NCBI GenBank assembly: GCA_025455665.1 | Contig: JALOMC010000019.1 | Coordinates: 1 to 15,578, forward strand | Length of the DNA: 15,578 nucleotides | DNA from: Chitinophagaceae bacterium | GTDB lineage: Bacteria; Bacteroidota; Bacteroidia; Chitinophagales; Chitinophagaceae | Direction: 5' to 3' | In this document: piece by piece, positions 7,945 to 15,020 of the stretch | Numbering within the stretch: position 1 is the first letter of the stretch | Layout of the letters: the number at the start of each line of letters is the position of its first letter | Position numbers and translations under genes: made by a program | The notes under the pieces: model-generated | The model's database searches: none | What the model was told of the DNA's origin: nothing | What the model saw: the letters and a program-made list of their open reading frames with translations, nothing else

Positions 7945-9126
7945 ATGCCACAGCAAGACCTGTTTCAGAGTCCGGACTACTACCTGCTGGACGAACTGCT
8001 GACCGATGAGCACAAAATGGTTCGCGACACCGTGCGGGCCTATGTAAAAAAGGAAATCAGCCCCATCATCGAAGATTTTGCCCAACGGGCCGAATTTCCG
8101 CAGCACATTGTAAAGCAGCTGGGCGAGCTGGGCTGCTTTGGGCCTACCGTGCCCGAGCAATATGGCGGTGGCGGCCTCGACTATATCAGCTACGGCCTCA
8201 TGATGCAGGAGCTGGAGCGGGGCGATAGCGGCGTACGCAGCACGGCCAGCGTACAAGGCTCGCTGGTCATGTATCCTATTCATGCGTTTGGCAGCGAGGA
8301 GCAGCGGATGAAATACCTGCCCAAACTGGCCAGTGGCGAGTGGCTGGGCTGCTTTGGCCTTACCGAACCCAACCATGGCAGCAACCCCGCCGGCATGCTT
8401 ACCAATATCAAAGATGCCGGCGACCACGTCGTGCTCAACGGTGCCAAAATGTGGATCAGCAATGCGCCCTACGCACAGGTAGCCGTGGTATGGGCCAAAG
8501 ATGAAGCAGGCATTGTACGCGGCGTGATAGTGGAGCGGGGCATGGAAGGCTTTACCACCCCCACCACGCACAGCAAGTGGAGCCTGCGGGCCAGCGCCAC
8601 CGGCGAGCTGGTGTTTGATAATGTGAAAGTGCCTAAGGAAAACATACTGCCAAATGTAAAGGGCATGAAAGGACCGCTCAGCTGCCTCAACAAAGCCCGC
8701 TTCGGCATTGCCTGGGGCACCCTGGGCGCAGCCATGGACTGCTACGATACGGCCCTGCGCTACAGCAAAGAGCGTATCCAGTTCGACCGGCCCATTGGCG
8801 GCTTCCAACTGCAGCAAAAAAAGCTGGCCGAAATGATTACCGAAATCACCAAAGCACAGCTGCTGGTGTGGCGCCTGGGTGTACTGATGAATGAAAACAG
8901 GGCCACCCCCGCCCAAATAAGCATGGCCAAACGCAACAGCTGCGAAATAGCCAAAAACATAGCCAGCGATGCCCGCCAAATGCTGGGCGGCATGGGCATT
9001 ACCGGCGAGTATCCCATCATGCGCCACATCATGAACCTCGAAAGTGTAATTACCTACGAAGGCACCCACGATGTGCACCTGCTCATTACCGGGCTCGATG
9101 TTACCGGGCTCAATGCGTTCAGCTAG
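7945..9126 (+). CDS. gcdH: Glutaryl-CoA dehydrogenase-type acyl-CoA dehydrogenase
   Basis: FAD flavoenzyme of the acyl-CoA dehydrogenase family; 393 aa from the ATG at 7945. The in-frame ATG at 7846 lies inside the preceding gene and would add a non-conserved extension. Glutaryl-CoA dehydrogenases oxidise and decarboxylate glutaryl-CoA to crotonyl-CoA in lysine and tryptophan breakdown. Support: ELERGDSGVRSTASVQGSLV carries Glu91, Arg98 and Ser99, equivalent to human GCDH Glu87, Arg94 and Ser95; CFGLTEPNHGSNP is the FAD and substrate segment; QLQQKKLAEMITEI and ARQMLGGMGI match the C-terminal helices; and TYEGTHDVH supplies the catalytic Glu372. These residues favour the decarboxylating type, although specificity for glutaryl-CoA is inferred. 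A TACCTTTA box at 7908-7915 resembles a -7 element. No other lysine-catabolism gene is nearby. An intrinsic terminator follows. Confidence 0.88.
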   Translation: MPQQDLFQSPDYYLLDELLTDEHKMVRDTVRAYVKKEISPIIEDFAQRAEFPQHIVKQLGELGCFGPTVPEQYGGGGLDYISYGLMMQELERGDSGVRSTASVQGSLVMYPIHAFGSEEQRMKYLPKLASGEWLGCFGLTEPNHGSNPAGMLTNIKDAGDHVVLNGAKMWISNAPYAQVAVVWAKDEAGIVRGVIVERGMEGFTTPTTHSKWSLRASATGELVFDNVKVPKENILPNVKGMKGPLSCLNKARFGIAWGTLGAAMDCYDTALRYSKERIQFDRPIGGFQLQQKKLAEMITEITKAQLLVWRLGVLMNENRATPAQISMAKRNSCEIAKNIASDARQMLGGMGITGEYPIMRHIMNLESVITYEGTHDVHLLITGLDVTGLNAFS

Positions 9127-9151
9127 CGCCGACGGCTCCCCACTTTTTTCC

Positions 9152-9182
9152 AAAGGCTGCGCCCCCGGGTGCAGCCTTTTTT
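9152..9182 (+). terminator. Intrinsic (rho-independent) terminator after gcdH
   Basis: AAAGGCTGC (9152-9160) and GCAGCCTTT (9171-9179) are perfect 9-bp inverted arms around a 10-nt C/G-rich loop. The right arm runs into a six-T tract (9177-9182). It lies 26 bp after the stop of the acyl-CoA dehydrogenase gene and would separate it from the OmpA-family gene. Confidence 0.88.
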
Positions 9183-9285
9183 CTATCGGCCTATTTCCCC
9201 GTTTTGGGGGATGTGGCAGCAGTGTTTTCTGTTACTAATTTGTACCAGCTTCTGCCCTTCATTTTCATCCTTCAATTTCACCCGC

Positions 9286-10482
9286 ATGAAAAAAATTTTG
9301 TTCATCGTTGCCGGTTTTTTATTTGCCTATACTGTGCAGGCACAGCTGCTGAAAAAGCTGGGCGATAAAGTGAAAAAAGAAGTAGACAAAACAGCCGACA
9401 AAATAATGGGCAACGAGCCCGCCACCACCAAAGCCGACAGCAGCAAAACCACCAATAGCAAGGCCGGCACTGGCAAAGCCGATGCCACCGAAAACCTGAC
9501 CCAATACGCCGCCTACGATTTTGTACCGGGCGATAGCGTACTCTTCAGCGATGAGCTGACCGAAGAAGAAGAAAATGAAATACCCAGCAAATGGCTGCTC
9601 GACAGAGGGCGTGCCGAAATAGTCAGCATCGATGGCGAAAAACTGATAGCAGGCCGGGCCCAAACCACCCTGCGCCCCCGCATGAAACCCAATGCCAACT
9701 ACCTGCCCAAGCGCTTTACCATTGAGTTCGATATAAAACACGTGAAATACATCTGGAATTATGGTCGCTCCATCAGCCTATCCTTTGTAAACGAATCGCT
9801 GGATAAAAATGCCGATGCCGGCGACTTCAAAAGTCCCGTTACCATTTGGGCCAGCGGCAGCGCCAATTTTGGAAAAGCCAAGGGCGAGTGGCCCACCGAT
9901 ATGCGGGAGCCCGCCGCCGATGCCGTACTAAAAGGCTGGAAGCACGTAGCCATTAGTGTAAACGAACGCAGCGTAAAAGTGTACATCAACCAGTACCGCA
10001 TCATGAATGCGCAAGTAGAGTTTGGCATTCCTTCTTCGCTCCAGTTTTCTATCGACAATGATTACGACGCCCCCGTGCTCATCAAAAACTTCCGCATCAT
10101 GGCCGGCGGCAAAAACCCCGTCAAACAAGTCACTACCGAAAAGCTGTACATCGCCCGGGGCATTTTATTTGAGCGGGCCAGCCCCACCCTCAAGCCCGAA
10201 AGCATGGGCGAGCTGAACGCACTGGTAAAGCTGATGAAAGACGACCCCGCCATCCGGTTTGAAATAGCCGGCCACACCAGCACCGAAGCCGGCAGCAGCG
10301 CCGAGGCCAACCAGGCCCTGAGCGAAGCCCGTGCCAAGGCCGTACGCGACAAAATGATAGACATGGGCATAGATGGCGGCCGCCTCCAAGCCAAGGGATA
10401 CGGACAAACCAAGCCCATGGCCACCAACGATACACCCGAAGGCCGTGCCACCAACCGCCGGGTCGAGTTCAGGCGCTTGTAG
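9286..10482 (+). CDS. OmpA-family envelope protein with LamG-like middle domain
   Basis: Exported protein of 398 aa. The ATG at 9286 begins a signal peptide (MKKILFIVAGFLFAYTVQAQ, cut near residue 20); an in-frame ATG at 9169 lies inside the preceding terminator and is rejected. A short Lys-rich helix (LKKLGDKVKKEVDKTADKIM) and a Thr/Ser/Lys-rich linker follow. Residues about 80-280 look like a concanavalin/LamG-type beta sandwich (FTIEFDIKH, HVAISVNERSVKVYINQYRI, VLIKNFRIMAGG). Residues about 290-398 are an OmpA C-terminal, peptidoglycan-associated domain: GHTS, LSEARAKAVRDKM, KGYGQTKP and GRATNRRVEFRRL. Ser332 stands where the peptidoglycan-binding Asp of GHTD is usual, and the following loop is about two residues longer, while Arg349 is kept. 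It may anchor to peptidoglycan weakly or differently. No beta-barrel is visible. Confidence 0.88.
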   Translation: MKKILFIVAGFLFAYTVQAQLLKKLGDKVKKEVDKTADKIMGNEPATTKADSSKTTNSKAGTGKADATENLTQYAAYDFVPGDSVLFSDELTEEEENEIPSKWLLDRGRAEIVSIDGEKLIAGRAQTTLRPRMKPNANYLPKRFTIEFDIKHVKYIWNYGRSISLSFVNESLDKNADAGDFKSPVTIWASGSANFGKAKGEWPTDMREPAADAVLKGWKHVAISVNERSVKVYINQYRIMNAQVEFGIPSSLQFSIDNDYDAPVLIKNFRIMAGGKNPVKQVTTEKLYIARGILFERASPTLKPESMGELNALVKLMKDDPAIRFEIAGHTSTEAGSSAEANQALSEARAKAVRDKMIDMGIDGGRLQAKGYGQTKPMATNDTPEGRATNRRVEFRRL

Positions 10483-10573
10483 CCATTCAAACTGTCTGCT
10501 GTTTTTCAGGGGCTATCGGCAGCAGTACAGCGCCGGGCTACTGTTCGGGTGCCGCCGGGCTCCGCTGCGCTCC

Positions 10574-10614
10574 GGCCCCGCCTCGCCTCGCCTCAGTCGA
10601 GGCGAGGCGGGGCC
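10574..10614. repeat. Perfect 17-bp GC-rich inverted repeat (REP-like hairpin)
   Basis: GGCCCCGCCTCGCCTCG (10574-10590) and its exact reverse complement (10598-10614) flank a 7-nt loop, CCTCAGT. No T-run follows, so it is not a standard intrinsic terminator, although it could stop or protect the ompA-family transcript. The last GGCC also starts a second, smaller hairpin at 10611-10627, so the two structures compete. The arms contain a GCCTC repeat. The surrounding 10483-10683 gap holds no gene. Confidence 0.8.
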
Positions 10615-10627
10615 AAGCCCTTTGGCC
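10611..10627. repeat. Small hairpin overlapping the 17-bp inverted repeat
   Basis: GGCCAA (10611-10616) and TTGGCC (10622-10627) form perfect 6-bp arms around GCCCT. Bases 10611-10614 belong also to the larger hairpin, so only one of the two can be fully formed at a time. Confidence 0.5.
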
Positions 10628-10672
10628 CCCGCAGCCCTTCGGCTTTGGTGCCACTATCAGCAAGGCCCGCCG

Positions 10673-10680
10673 TAGTTTTG
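10673..10680 (+). promoter_or_regulatory. Exact TAnnTTTG promoter box just before a start codon
   Basis: TAGTTTTG matches the Bacteroidota -7 consensus at every fixed position. The ATG at 10684 begins 4 nt after it, so transcription would start at or next to the A of the start codon, giving a leaderless mRNA. The best upstream element is TTTG at 10644-10647, with a spacer of 25 nt, slightly longer than usual. Confidence 0.6.
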
Positions 10681-10683
10681 GGC

Positions 10684-11319
10684 ATGCGTTTCTTTCTGTT
10701 ACTCTTCACCGTTTTACTTAGCAGCAGCCTGGCGGCGCAGCCGGCCACTCGTATAGTGGCACCCGCTAGCTGGCCCGCAGCTATCCCTTACAAAGGCCAG
10801 CCTGTGGCCCTACTTACCTGGCAGCAGCCCGATGGCACCCACTACCTTTCGCTTTGCAGCAGCAGCATTACCGAAGATGAGGAAGGCTCTCGCAGCCAAT
10901 ACCTGTATGCACTGCACGCCATCGTATCTGGCGATAGCGTAGCAGTAGTTTGGAAAATGCAGGACTACGTGCAAGATTGCCCCGTAGATGTGGTGTGCCG
11001 CTGGGTAGATATCTCCGGCAAAAAAACAACTCCTTCTTTTGTACAACTCACCGATCTGGACAGCGACGGTGAGCCCGAGATATGGCTGCTGTACCGCACC
11101 GCCTGCCACGGCGATGTAAGCCCCGCCGACCAAAAACTGCTGATGTATGACGGTGCTCAAAAACATGCTTTACGAGGAACGACAAAGCTGCAGGTAGGTA
11201 GCACCCTGAAGATGGGAGGCGATTACAAGGCCGATGCGGCTATGCTGGCTGCGCCAGCGGCGCTGCGGGCCAGGGCTTCTCAGTTGTGGCAGCAGTTCGG
11301 AAGCCTTAAAATAGAGTAA
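10684..11319 (+). CDS. Small secreted protein, similar to the M949_RS01915 surface-polysaccharide family
   Basis: Exported protein of 211 aa. Residues 1-19 are a signal peptide (MRFFLLLFTVLLSSSLAAQ); the ATG at 10684 is chosen because of this and the promoter box 4 nt upstream, while the same frame runs back to 10549 through the GC-rich repeat without plausible coding. The mature part starts with beta-strand segments (VALLTWQQPDGTHYLSLCSS, YLYALHAIVSGDSVAVVWKM) and then carries LTDLDSDGEPEIWLLYRTAC, a calcium-binding or FG-GAP-like Asp-rich turn, followed by HGDVSPADQKLLMYDG and KHALRGTTK. From memory this pattern matches the Bacteroidota family named after Riemerella M949_RS01915 and linked to surface polysaccharide; I could not check this. 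Biochemical function is unknown. Four cysteines may form disulfides. Confidence 0.75.
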   Translation: MRFFLLLFTVLLSSSLAAQPATRIVAPASWPAAIPYKGQPVALLTWQQPDGTHYLSLCSSSITEDEEGSRSQYLYALHAIVSGDSVAVVWKMQDYVQDCPVDVVCRWVDISGKKTTPSFVQLTDLDSDGEPEIWLLYRTACHGDVSPADQKLLMYDGAQKHALRGTTKLQVGSTLKMGGDYKADAAMLAAPAALRARASQLWQQFGSLKIE

Positions 11320-11425
11320 AAGCCTGTCTTTTCAGCTTGCCGGCAGCGCCCAATGGCAGTACCGGCAGGTGTCGTCATATAGCCCGTATCTTCCACATTC
11401 ATCTACCAAAGCATTTTACCTGTTT

Positions 11426-13327
11426 ATGAAATTTAGGCTACCTGCTTTTGCCCTGCTGGCCCTGCTCTGTTCAGCAGCCATCGCCCAACCTACCCAAAAG
11501 CCCGTGCTACACGGCAAAAACTGGATGGCCATCACCGGCAAGCCGCTGGCTGCTACTGCCGGCAGCATGCTGTTTCAGCAAGGCGGCAATGCCGTAGATG
11601 CCTCCTGCGCTATGCTGGCCGCTACCTGCACCATGTGGGATGTGCTGCACTGGGGCGGCGAAACACAGGTGCTGCTGTACAATCCGAACACTAAAAAAGT
11701 AATAGCCCTCAATGGCCTGGGCGTAGCGCCCACCGGTGCCACCCCCGATTTTTTTAAGAGCAAGGGCTACCAGTTTCCACCCGAGTATGGCCCCCTGGCG
11801 GCGGTAACGCCCGGCACCCCCGGCGCCCTGTGCCACCTGCTGGCTAACTATGGCACCAAAAGCCTGAAAGAAGTGCTGGCGCCCGCCATGCAGCTGGCCG
11901 CCGGCTACCCCATAGAAGCGCAAACTGCCAACAGCATTGAGCGCCAAAAAGATCGCATCAAGCAGTGGCCCTACAGCAAGGCGGTGATGCTGCCGCACCT
12001 GGGCGAAAAACGCGAAGCGCCCGAGGCAGGCGAAATTTTTGTACAAAAAGACCTGCTGGCTACCCTGACCAAAATGGTGGAAGCTGAGCAGCAAGCGCTG
12101 AAGGCCGGCAAAAGCCGCAAAGCCGCCATCATGGCTGCCGCCGACCGCTTTTACAAAGGCGATATCGCCCAGGAATTTGTTCGGGGTGTGCAGGAGCAAG
12201 GCGGCCTCATTACCCTGCAAGACCTGGCCAACTGGAAACCGCTGGAAGAAGAGCCGGTGATGACCACCTACAAAGGCATTGAAGTATACAAACTGCAGCA
12301 ATGGACACAAGGCCCCATGATGCTGCAGGCCCTGAACATCCTCGAAAATTTCGATTTGAAAAAAATGCGCTACAACAGTAGCCAATACATCCATACTGTA
12401 GCGCAAGCCATGCACCTGGCCTTTGCCGACCGCGACTTTTACTACGGCGATCCCTACGCCAACAAGGGCCAGCCCATGGCCGGCCTGCTGAGCAAGGAGT
12501 ACGCCAAAGCCCGTGCACAGCTCATTGACTCTACCAAAAACCTGGCACCGGCCCTGCCCGGCGACCCCTACCCCTATGAGGGCCGTACCAACCCCTACAC
12601 GGCATGGCTGCAGCGCTGGGCCAGCCTGGCCGATACCAGCAGCAAAGGCGGCAGCGCCATCCCCAGCCACGACCGGCAGGTAGCCTGGCAGCACAGCAGC
12701 AACGACCCAGGCTACCTGGAGCGCCAGTGGGCTGGTACCACCAGCGTAGAGGCAGCCGACGCCAGCGGATGGGTGGTCAGCATTACGCCCAGCGGCGGCT
12801 GGGTACCTGCTTGTATTGCAGGCCGCACCGGTGTAGGCCTCAGCCAACGCCTGCAAAGCTTTGTGCTGGATAGTGCCCTCAACCCCTTTAATGTGGTGGC
12901 CCCCGGCAAGCGCCCACGGGTAACGCTCACACCCAGCCTGGCACTGAAAGACGGCAAGCCCTTCCTGAGCTTTGCCGTACAAGGCGGCGATACACAAGAC
13001 CAGAACCTGCTGCAGTTTTTTTTGAACGTAGTAGAATTTGGCATGAACGTGCAGCAAGCCAGCGAAGCAGCTAACCTGAATACGAACCAGCTTTGGCTGA
13101 GCCTGGGCGGCACCGCTACCAAAGACCGGGCACCCCGCAATGGCGAGCTACTGCTGCAAAACCGCACCCCCGAAGCCGTACGCAAAGAGCTGCAAGCCAT
13201 GGGCTACAAACTCAGCTTTACCGAACGCAGCAGCGGTCCTATCAATGCCATTTTCTTCGACTGGAAGCATGGCAGCTTTTGGGGTGGCAGCAGCAACCAT
13301 GGCGAGGATTACGGGATTGGCTGGTAG
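11426..13327 (+). CDS. Secreted gamma-glutamyltransferase-like Ntn hydrolase with altered substrate pocket
   Basis: Exported protein of 633 aa. The ATG at 11426 gives a signal peptide (MKFRLPAFALLALLCSAAIAQ); an in-frame ATG at 11369 would add 19 residues in front. It has the gamma-glutamyltransferase fold from end to end: PLAATAGSMLFQQGGNAVDA, VTPGTPGAL, FYKGDIAQEFV, GGLITLQDLANW, LQALNILENFDLKKM and FADRDFYYGDP. Precursors of this family cut themselves before a Thr that becomes the catalytic N-terminus of the small subunit; here it is Thr438 (GTTSVEAAD), giving chains of about 417 aa (without the signal) and 196 aa. Residues that bind the gamma-glutamyl group in E. coli GGT are mostly changed: Arg114 is Leu98, Asn411 is Ser or Gly near 456-458, Asp433 is Ser478, and Ser462-Ser463 are Val499-Thr500. 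The oxyanion Gly-Gly is kept (VQGGD). Glutathione is therefore a doubtful substrate; a distinct amidase or peptide hydrolase is possible. Confidence 0.85.
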   Translation: MKFRLPAFALLALLCSAAIAQPTQKPVLHGKNWMAITGKPLAATAGSMLFQQGGNAVDASCAMLAATCTMWDVLHWGGETQVLLYNPNTKKVIALNGLGVAPTGATPDFFKSKGYQFPPEYGPLAAVTPGTPGALCHLLANYGTKSLKEVLAPAMQLAAGYPIEAQTANSIERQKDRIKQWPYSKAVMLPHLGEKREAPEAGEIFVQKDLLATLTKMVEAEQQALKAGKSRKAAIMAAADRFYKGDIAQEFVRGVQEQGGLITLQDLANWKPLEEEPVMTTYKGIEVYKLQQWTQGPMMLQALNILENFDLKKMRYNSSQYIHTVAQAMHLAFADRDFYYGDPYANKGQPMAGLLSKEYAKARAQLIDSTKNLAPALPGDPYPYEGRTNPYTAWLQRWASLADTSSKGGSAIPSHDRQVAWQHSSNDPGYLERQWAGTTSVEAADASGWVVSITPSGGWVPACIAGRTGVGLSQRLQSFVLDSALNPFNVVAPGKRPRVTLTPSLALKDGKPFLSFAVQGGDTQDQNLLQFFLNVVEFGMNVQQASEAANLNTNQLWLSLGGTATKDRAPRNGELLLQNRTPEAVRKELQAMGYKLSFTERSSGPINAIFFDWKHGSFWGGSSNHGEDYGIGW

Positions 13328-13390
13328 CAGGATCTTGTAGCGCCGAGCATGCAGAGGGAAATGGCGGATGGCAAATTTTATGTGCGTTCA

Positions 13391-13900
13391 TCTGCGAAAT
13401 CCGCGGGAGAAAATTTCTCGCAGAGGCGCAGAGGGAGAAGGGATAGGAGATTTGACATTCAAATGTGAAGTTGCTTCGCAGGCCCGCAATTCCTGATACC
13501 TCATTCCATTCCTTATCTGCGCTGATCTGCGACATCTGCGGGAGAGTTTTTCTCGCAGCGGCGCGGAGGGGGAAGGAATAGGAGATTTGACATTCAAATG
13601 TGAAGTTGCTTCGCAGGCCCGCAATTCCTAATAACTCATTCCATTCCTTATCTGCGCTGATCTGCGACATCTGCGGGAGAGTATTTCTCGCAGAGGCGCT
13701 GAGGGAAAAGGAGGTTTGAAATTTGAGATTCGGATCTGAAATTCAATCTGTGTCATTGGTGTAATCTGTGGCGGCAGATTTTCTCGCAGCGGCGCGGAGG
13801 GAAAAAGAATTTGAGATGGAGGAGGACTGAATTTTGATTTTCCTGCGTTCATCTGCGAAATCCGCGGGAGAAAATTTCTCGTAGCGGCGCTGAGGGAAAG
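13391..13900. repeat. Five copies of a short interspersed repeat core
   Basis: Copies at 13391-13440, 13526-13572, 13661-13710, about 13764-13806 (left half diverged) and 13852-13900, all in the same orientation. The left half resembles TCTGCGNNATCYGCGGGAGA; three or four variable bases follow; the right half resembles TTCTCGCAGMGGCGCNGAGG. The centre GAGAAA-A-TTTCTC is an inverted repeat, and flanking GCGG and GC bases extend the stem with a bulge. Similar TCTGCG/CGCAGAGGCGCAGAG elements are, from memory, common in Bacteroidota intergenic DNA. I see no associated transposase. Confidence 0.85.
13446..13715. repeat. 135-bp tandem duplication, two copies
   Basis: Copy 1 is 13446-13580 and copy 2 is 13581-13715, both starting GGAGATTTGACATTCAAATG. 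They are nearly identical over the first 100 bases or so (the visible change is CTGATACC versus CTAATAAC near the middle) and drift at the end, where one has GCAGCGGCGCGG and the other GCAGAGGCGCTG. Each holds a small palindrome, ACATT-CA-AATGT, and one repeat core. Because 135 is a multiple of three, minus-strand frames stay open through both copies and give an artificial 45-residue repeat. Confidence 0.9.
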
Positions 13901-13925
13901 AAGATTTGAGGTTCCTGGGTTGCGA

Positions 13926-13975
13926 TCATTCATCATTCCTCCCTCCTCATTCATCATTCCTCATTCTCCCTCCGC
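13926..13975. repeat. C/T-rich low-complexity tract
   Basis: About 50 bp made of imperfect CATTCATCATTCCTC units. Similar tracts in the same orientation occur after cysM at about 15118-15134 and 15178-15204. Confidence 0.75.
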
Positions 13976-14006
13976 TCTTTAGCTTTTCGCTTGCAGCCAA
14001 AAAAGG

Positions 14007-14032
14007 CATCTTTGCTTCACCATTCAGGTGAA
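14007..14032 (+). promoter_or_regulatory. Candidate cysM promoter box with adjacent inverted repeat
   Basis: CATCTTTG (14007-14014) differs from the TAnnTTTG box by one base and would start transcription near 14018, giving a leader of about 38 nt. At that point TTCACC (14016-14021) and GGTGAA (14027-14032) form a perfect inverted repeat with a 5-nt spacer, placed where a repressor could block initiation or where the mRNA would begin with a hairpin. No upstream TTG has ideal spacing (the nearest, at 13991-13993, gives 13 nt), so the promoter call is weak. Confidence 0.35.
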
Positions 14033-14055
14033 CTTAATATGGCCTGACGCAATTT

Positions 14056-14928
14056 ATGAGCAGTATACTCGATTTGGTGGGCGGTACGCCCATGGTAGAA
14101 CTGAAGCATGTTCACCAGCATCCACGGGTGCGGGTATTTGCCAAGCTGGAGGGCCACAACCCTGGTGGTAGCGTAAAGGACCGTCCGGCGCTGAACATGA
14201 TACGCAGTGCGGTAGAGCGTGGCGATATACAGCCCGGCATGAAGCTGATAGAAGCCACCAGCGGCAATACCGGCATAGCACTGGCCATGATAGCCCGCCT
14301 GTACGGGCTGGATATAGACCTGATTATGCCCGCCAACAGCACCCGTGAACGCACCCTGACCATGGAGGCCTTTGGTGCCAAAGTGATACTGCTGGATGGC
14401 ATAGAAAAATGCCGCGACTATGCCGAAGAAAAAGCGGCGACTGGCGACTACTTCATCCTGAACCAGTTTGCCAACCCCGATAACTACCTGGCGCACTACA
14501 AAACCACCGGGCCCGAATTGTGGCACGATAGCCAGCAACAGATTACCCACTTTGTGAGCAGCATGGGCACTACCGGCACCATTATGGGTACCAGCATGTA
14601 CCTGAAAGAGCAAAATCCTGCCATCCAGATAGTAGGTTGCCAGCCCACCGAAGACTCATCAATACCCGGCATCCGCCGATGGCCGGTGGAGTACCTGCCA
14701 AAAATTTATGACCCGAACCGCGTCGATCGCATCATCGATGTATCGCAGGCGGCGGCTACTGCCATGGCCCGCCGGCTGGCCCGCGAAGAAGCCATTTTTG
14801 CCGGCATGAGCACCGGCGGCGCCTGCACCGCTGCGCTGCAGTTGGCGGCCGAGTTAGACAGCGGCTACATCGTCTTCATTGCCTGCGACCGCGGCGACCG
14901 CTACCTGAGTAGTGAGTTGTTTGGATAG
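14056..14928 (+). CDS. cysM: Cysteine synthase B (O-acetylserine sulfhydrylase)
   Basis: Cytoplasmic PLP enzyme that makes L-cysteine from O-acetyl-L-serine and sulfide; CysM types may also use thiosulfate. It has 290 aa, close to E. coli CysM (303). Residues 5-13 LDLVGGTPM open the fold; Lys41 in NPGGSVKDR is the PLP-binding lysine; TSGNTG at 68-73 binds the substrate carboxylate; MGTTGTIMG is the PLP phosphate loop. The C-terminal stretch QPTEDSSIPGIRRWPVEYLP and the ending ACDRGDRYLSSELFG are characteristic of CysM rather than CysK. The ATG at 14056 matches the family start. It stands alone, with repeat-rich DNA on both sides and a convergent gene downstream; its TAG ends on the first base of an octamer repeat array. 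Confidence 0.95.
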   Translation: MSSILDLVGGTPMVELKHVHQHPRVRVFAKLEGHNPGGSVKDRPALNMIRSAVERGDIQPGMKLIEATSGNTGIALAMIARLYGLDIDLIMPANSTRERTLTMEAFGAKVILLDGIEKCRDYAEEKAATGDYFILNQFANPDNYLAHYKTTGPELWHDSQQQITHFVSSMGTTGTIMGTSMYLKEQNPAIQIVGCQPTEDSSIPGIRRWPVEYLPKIYDPNRVDRIIDVSQAAATAMARRLAREEAIFAGMSTGGACTAALQLAAELDSGYIVFIACDRGDRYLSSELFG

Positions 14929-14970
14929 TTCACAAGTTCAAAAGTTCACGAGTTCAAGGTTCACAAGTTT
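14928..14970. repeat. Degenerate octamer tandem array starting in the cysM stop codon
   Basis: Successive units read GTTCACAA, GTTCAAAA, GTTCACGA, GTTCAAG, GTTCACAA and a final GTTT. The first G is the last base of the cysM TAG. The array makes up the beginning of the cysM 3' region. Confidence 0.8.
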
Positions 14971-15020
14971 CGGGCGTTACGTCATGCCGACGAACGGAGG
15001 CAGCTCATGAATCGGAGGAC

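Larger units (their letters stand above)
13328..14055. other. Gene-free 728-bp gap filled with interspersed repeats
   Basis: Between the gamma-glutamyltransferase-like gene and cysM I see no credible gene. It holds five related copies of a hairpin-forming core (13391-13440, 13526-13572, 13661-13710, about 13764-13806, 13852-13900), two of them within a 135-bp tandem duplication, an A/T-rich stretch with GAAATTTGAGATTC and GATCTGAAATTCAA-like segments (13711-13747), a C/T-rich low-complexity tract (13926-13975), and the candidate cysM promoter. Open minus-strand frames here merely translate the repeats. Confidence 0.85.

Noticed and set aside
7690..9153. 487-codon open frame on the minus strand over the acyl-CoA dehydrogenase gene
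   Set aside because: It overlaps a clear enzyme gene and part of its neighbour; the peptide is rich in His, Ala and Gly as expected of an antisense shadow, with no conserved motif.
11507..13057. 516-codon open frame on the minus strand inside the gamma-glutamyltransferase-like gene
   Set aside because: It lies fully antisense to a well-supported gene, its translation has no recognisable family pattern, and long shadows arise easily from the codon bias of this DNA.
13391..13900. Possible CRISPR array
   Set aside because: The repeat copies are unevenly spaced and divergent, spacers are not of constant length, one interval is a tandem duplication, and no cas gene is present.
13242..13957. Minus-strand open frames with a repeated 45-residue peptide in the repeat island
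   Set aside because: They arise because the 135-bp tandem repeat is a multiple of three. The peptide simply translates interspersed DNA repeats and continues into antisense of the upstream gene.
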